A DNA stretch of 34,297 nucleotides, from contig NZ_VBVX01000036.1 in NCBI RefSeq assembly GCF_005981925.1, forward strand, positions 1-34,297, written 5' to 3'. How positions within the stretch are numbered: the first letter of the stretch is position 1; the number at the start of each line of letters is the position of its first letter. This DNA comes from Streptomyces albidochromogenes. GTDB lineage: Bacteria; Actinomycetota; Actinomycetes; Streptomycetales; Streptomycetaceae. Positions 32,454 through 34,297 of this stretch are shown piece by piece. The notes beneath the pieces were generated by a model, which searched no databases, was not told the DNA's origin, and was given only the letters and a program-made list of their open reading frames with translations. The position numbers were made by a program, and so were the translations under genes.

Positions 32454-33048
32454 GGACCCTCCAAACGGACGGGACGTGCGAAAACACCGCGGTGAGACGC
32501 CACGTGTGGAGTCGCGCGGTGCGCTGTGCGGTTCCTCCACCGAGTCGGCCGCCGGAGTGCGGAAGGCGGCGGCGTCCTCCGGGAAGGCACCATGCTAAGC
32601 AGTCGGTTACCCGAGGGCGAGGTCTCAACGAAACCGTGATGATTCCGCCGCATCCGGCCCGGTGGTACCGATGGCCTCTCTTCACAGCCGGGTGGCAGGG
32701 CGTACGGCTGGGCGCGTCCCGGGGTGCCGTTGGCGCGTGGGCCCGGAGTTCCGGCGCCGGCTCGCCGCGATCGCCTCGTTGAAGTGCGAGGGGGACAACA
32801 CCAGTTGGCGCCCGGCGGCGAGGCGTGGTTCCCGAGCGACTCCCGGCTTGAGGTTGCGCCACGGCTCCGGGCATCGCCCGGCATCCTTACGCGCCTGCCG
32901 ATCACAGATGTTTGAACGCTTGTTTACAGAGAATCACGTTGCGGTCACGTTAGTCGGAGGCATCTTGACGCTTCCTCCACCACAGAGTTGGATTTCGGCC
33001 ACCTTGGTCGCAATTAATGCGGCTCGTCATGGAGGTTGGATTCAACCA
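32454..33048. other. Divergent intergenic region of PucR-type and XylF-like genes
   Basis: 595 bases, with no gene; the right-hand third is unusually AT-rich for this genome. It holds a TGTTT direct repeat at 12-base spacing (32909 and 32921), TCACGTT repeated at 32934 and 32945, a TTGACG -35 candidate and a weak ribosome site. Confidence 0.5.
32934..32993 (+). promoter_or_regulatory. Promoter candidate and direct repeats before the sugar-binding gene
   Basis: TCACGTT occurs at 32934-32940 and again at 32945-32951, 11 bases apart (one helical turn). TTGACG (32965-32970) with TTGGAT 17 bases on (32988-32993) is a possible -35/-10 pair. An activator or repressor binding the repeats would sit just upstream of the -35. 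Confidence 0.38.
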
Positions 33049-34158
33049 ATGAACGCACTTCTGCGTCGTGCCGCCGTCGCAGCCGCCGCCCCAGCGATGG
33101 TCATGTCCCTCTTCGGTTGCGGGACGACCGAGGAACCGGGCGTGAGGCTGAGTGACGACATCGTTGTCGGTCTGCTGCTCCCGGAGAACCAGGCCGCTCG
33201 TTATGAGCAGTTCGACAAACCGGTCATCGAAGAGCGCATCGCGCTGCTCACCAACAGCAAGGGCACGGTCCGTTACGCCAACGCGAAGAACGACGCCGAG
33301 CTGCAGACAAAGCAGCTGGAATCCATGATCAAGGACAAGGTCGACGTGCTGATCGTCGACGCCGTGGACTCCAAGGCCATAGCCGCCGCGATAGGCAAGG
33401 CGGACGACGCCGGCATCCCGGTGGTCGCCTTCGACCGCCTCGCCGAGGGCCCGATTGACGGATATGTCTCCTTCGACAACGAACAGGTCGGCCACATCCA
33501 GGGCAAGTCCCTGCTGAAGGCCCTCAAGACCGGGGCCGGTGCGAGGCCCGGGTCCACGTCGGGCAAGATCGTGATGATGAACGGCGCCCTGACCGACCCG
33601 AACGCCGCGATGTTCAAGAAGGGCGCCCACACCGAACTCGACGGCATGGTCGAGATCGGCCTCGAGTACGACACCAAGGACTGGAAGCCGGAGAACGCCG
33701 AGGCGAACATGGGGGCCGCACTCGCCACCCTCGGCAAGGACGGCATCGCCGGCGTCTACTCCGCCAACGACGGCATGGCGGGCGGCATCATCGCCGCGCT
33801 CAAGGCCGCCGGTGTCACCGACCTGCCGCCGGTCACCGGTCAGGACGCGGAACTGGCGGCCGTACAGCGCATCGTGGCCGGTGATCAGTACATGACCGTC
33901 TACAAGCAGTACGCCCCGGAGGCAGAGGCCGCGGCGGAGATGGCCATCCTGCTCGCGAGGAACATGTCGCTCGGCGCCGCGGCGCACACGGACATCGACA
34001 CGCCGACCGAGAAGTCCGTACCGACGGTGCGCATCCCCGTCATCGCGCTGACGAAGGAGAACATCGAGGAGACGGTCGTCGCCGACGGCCTCTACACGGT
34101 GAAGCAGATCTGCGTACGCGAACTCAAGGACGAATGCGAGGAGCTCGGGCTCGAGTAG
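33049..34158 (+). CDS. XylF-like sugar ABC transporter binding lipoprotein
   Basis: 369 residues from ATG 33049. The signal peptide ends in a lipobox LFGC with Cys24. A D-xylose-type periplasmic binding fold follows: IVVGLLLPENQAARYEQFDK, then LQTKQLESMIKDKVDVLIVD, GIPVVAFDRLAEGPIDGYVS, GIAGVYSANDGMAGGIIAAL and YMTVYKQYAPEAEAAAEMAI, all typical of XylF/ChvE-class lipoproteins that deliver xylose or related sugars to an ABC importer. GGAGG is 13 bases before the ATG, a long spacing. The matching ATPase and permease genes would be expected just beyond the window; the strong hairpin after the stop may separate their expression. The sugar is inferred from family. Confidence 0.92.
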   Translation: MNALLRRAAVAAAAPAMVMSLFGCGTTEEPGVRLSDDIVVGLLLPENQAARYEQFDKPVIEERIALLTNSKGTVRYANAKNDAELQTKQLESMIKDKVDVLIVDAVDSKAIAAAIGKADDAGIPVVAFDRLAEGPIDGYVSFDNEQVGHIQGKSLLKALKTGAGARPGSTSGKIVMMNGALTDPNAAMFKKGAHTELDGMVEIGLEYDTKDWKPENAEANMGAALATLGKDGIAGVYSANDGMAGGIIAALKAAGVTDLPPVTGQDAELAAVQRIVAGDQYMTVYKQYAPEAEAAAEMAILLARNMSLGAAAHTDIDTPTEKSVPTVRIPVIALTKENIEETVVADGLYTVKQICVRELKDECEELGLE

Positions 34159-34196
34159 TCCGCCGAGCGGGCCGCGTATCCCGTGGCGAGGTCGTG

Positions 34197-34226
34197 GGGC
34201 GTGGGGCCGGCTTCGGCCCCACGCCC
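34197..34226 (+). terminator. 13-bp perfect hairpin after sugar-binding gene
   Basis: GGGCGTGGGGCCG (34197-34209) and CGGCCCCACGCCC (34214-34226), loop GCTT. It lies 38 bases after the stop, without a T tract. In ABC operons such a hairpin often follows the binding-protein gene and raises its mRNA level relative to the transporter genes. Confidence 0.75.
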
Positions 34227-34297
34227 TGCCGCGCGTCGGGGCGGCGTCCGGCTGCCCGCGCCGGGTGCACACCGGGGCGGGTCAGCCTCCGCCGCAA

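Noticed and set aside
1..34297. CRISPR array, rRNA or prophage
   Set aside because: No regularly spaced repeats, rRNA signatures or phage structural genes were noticed on reading.

Overview
The window is from a high-GC actinomycete, almost certainly Streptomyces or a close relative. The base composition is strongly GC-rich with G/C at nearly every third codon position. GTG and TTG starts are common, and the families present (DUF3618/DUF4235 pair, SpoIIE-type phosphatase, HATPase anti-sigma factor, NF041680-like transposase fossil, DUF485 plus symporter) are typical of that genus. Most genes are small accessory or regulatory genes of the kind found outside core operons.

Layout. 1-6.0 kb is a signalling block: the 3' end of an anti-sigma HATPase gene, two convergent paralogous MarR regulators, a decayed SpoIIE/PP2C phosphatase, a coupled ankyrin/YVTN-lipoprotein pair, and an intact GAF-like/PP2C phosphatase. 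A TTGCC-N4-GGCA inverted motif occurs both between the MarR genes and upstream of the intact phosphatase. A 10-mer, AACTGTTTAC, is shared by the MarR1 and phosphatase upstream regions. 6.3-11.2 kb holds an acidic hypothetical protein, an SDR oxidoreductase, a chloramphenicol-phosphotransferase-like kinase, a 674-residue LRV/HEAT-like repeat protein and a small hypothetical. 11.3-14.0 kb has a MarR-GNAT fusion whose stop codon lies inside an antisense tRNA-Trp, an M55 D-aminopeptidase, and a decayed transposase abutting that gene's start.

14.0-18.0 kb contains hypothetical, membrane and SH3 small proteins, and a type-1 periplasmic-binding-fold protein without a signal peptide. 18.1-22.7 kb has a VOC protein and a saccharopine-dehydrogenase-like / APC permease / universal stress protein cluster with a divergent TetR regulator. 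The permease and stress protein genes are nearly abutting. 22.8-28.1 kb has a membrane-anchored hypothetical, a divergent XRE-cupin regulator and DHA2 drug exporter, a divergent GNAT and PAP2 phosphatase, a YegP (DUF1508) relic, and a coupled DUF3618-DUF4235 pair.

28.1-34.3 kb has a DUF485 / sodium:solute symporter pair (acetate/monocarboxylate type), a TTG-started hypothetical, a PucR/CdaR-type regulator, and a XylF-like sugar-binding lipoprotein followed by a long hairpin. Several convergent gene pairs are separated by strong inverted repeats that fit bidirectional terminators. I saw no CRISPR array, phage module or complete insertion sequence. No single cluster is an obvious new multi-gene system. 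The most unusual signals are the MarR/phosphatase block with shared operator-like motifs, the overlapping alternative hairpins at 2416-2449, the SD-masking hairpin before MarR2, the signal-less binding protein, and the large repeat protein.
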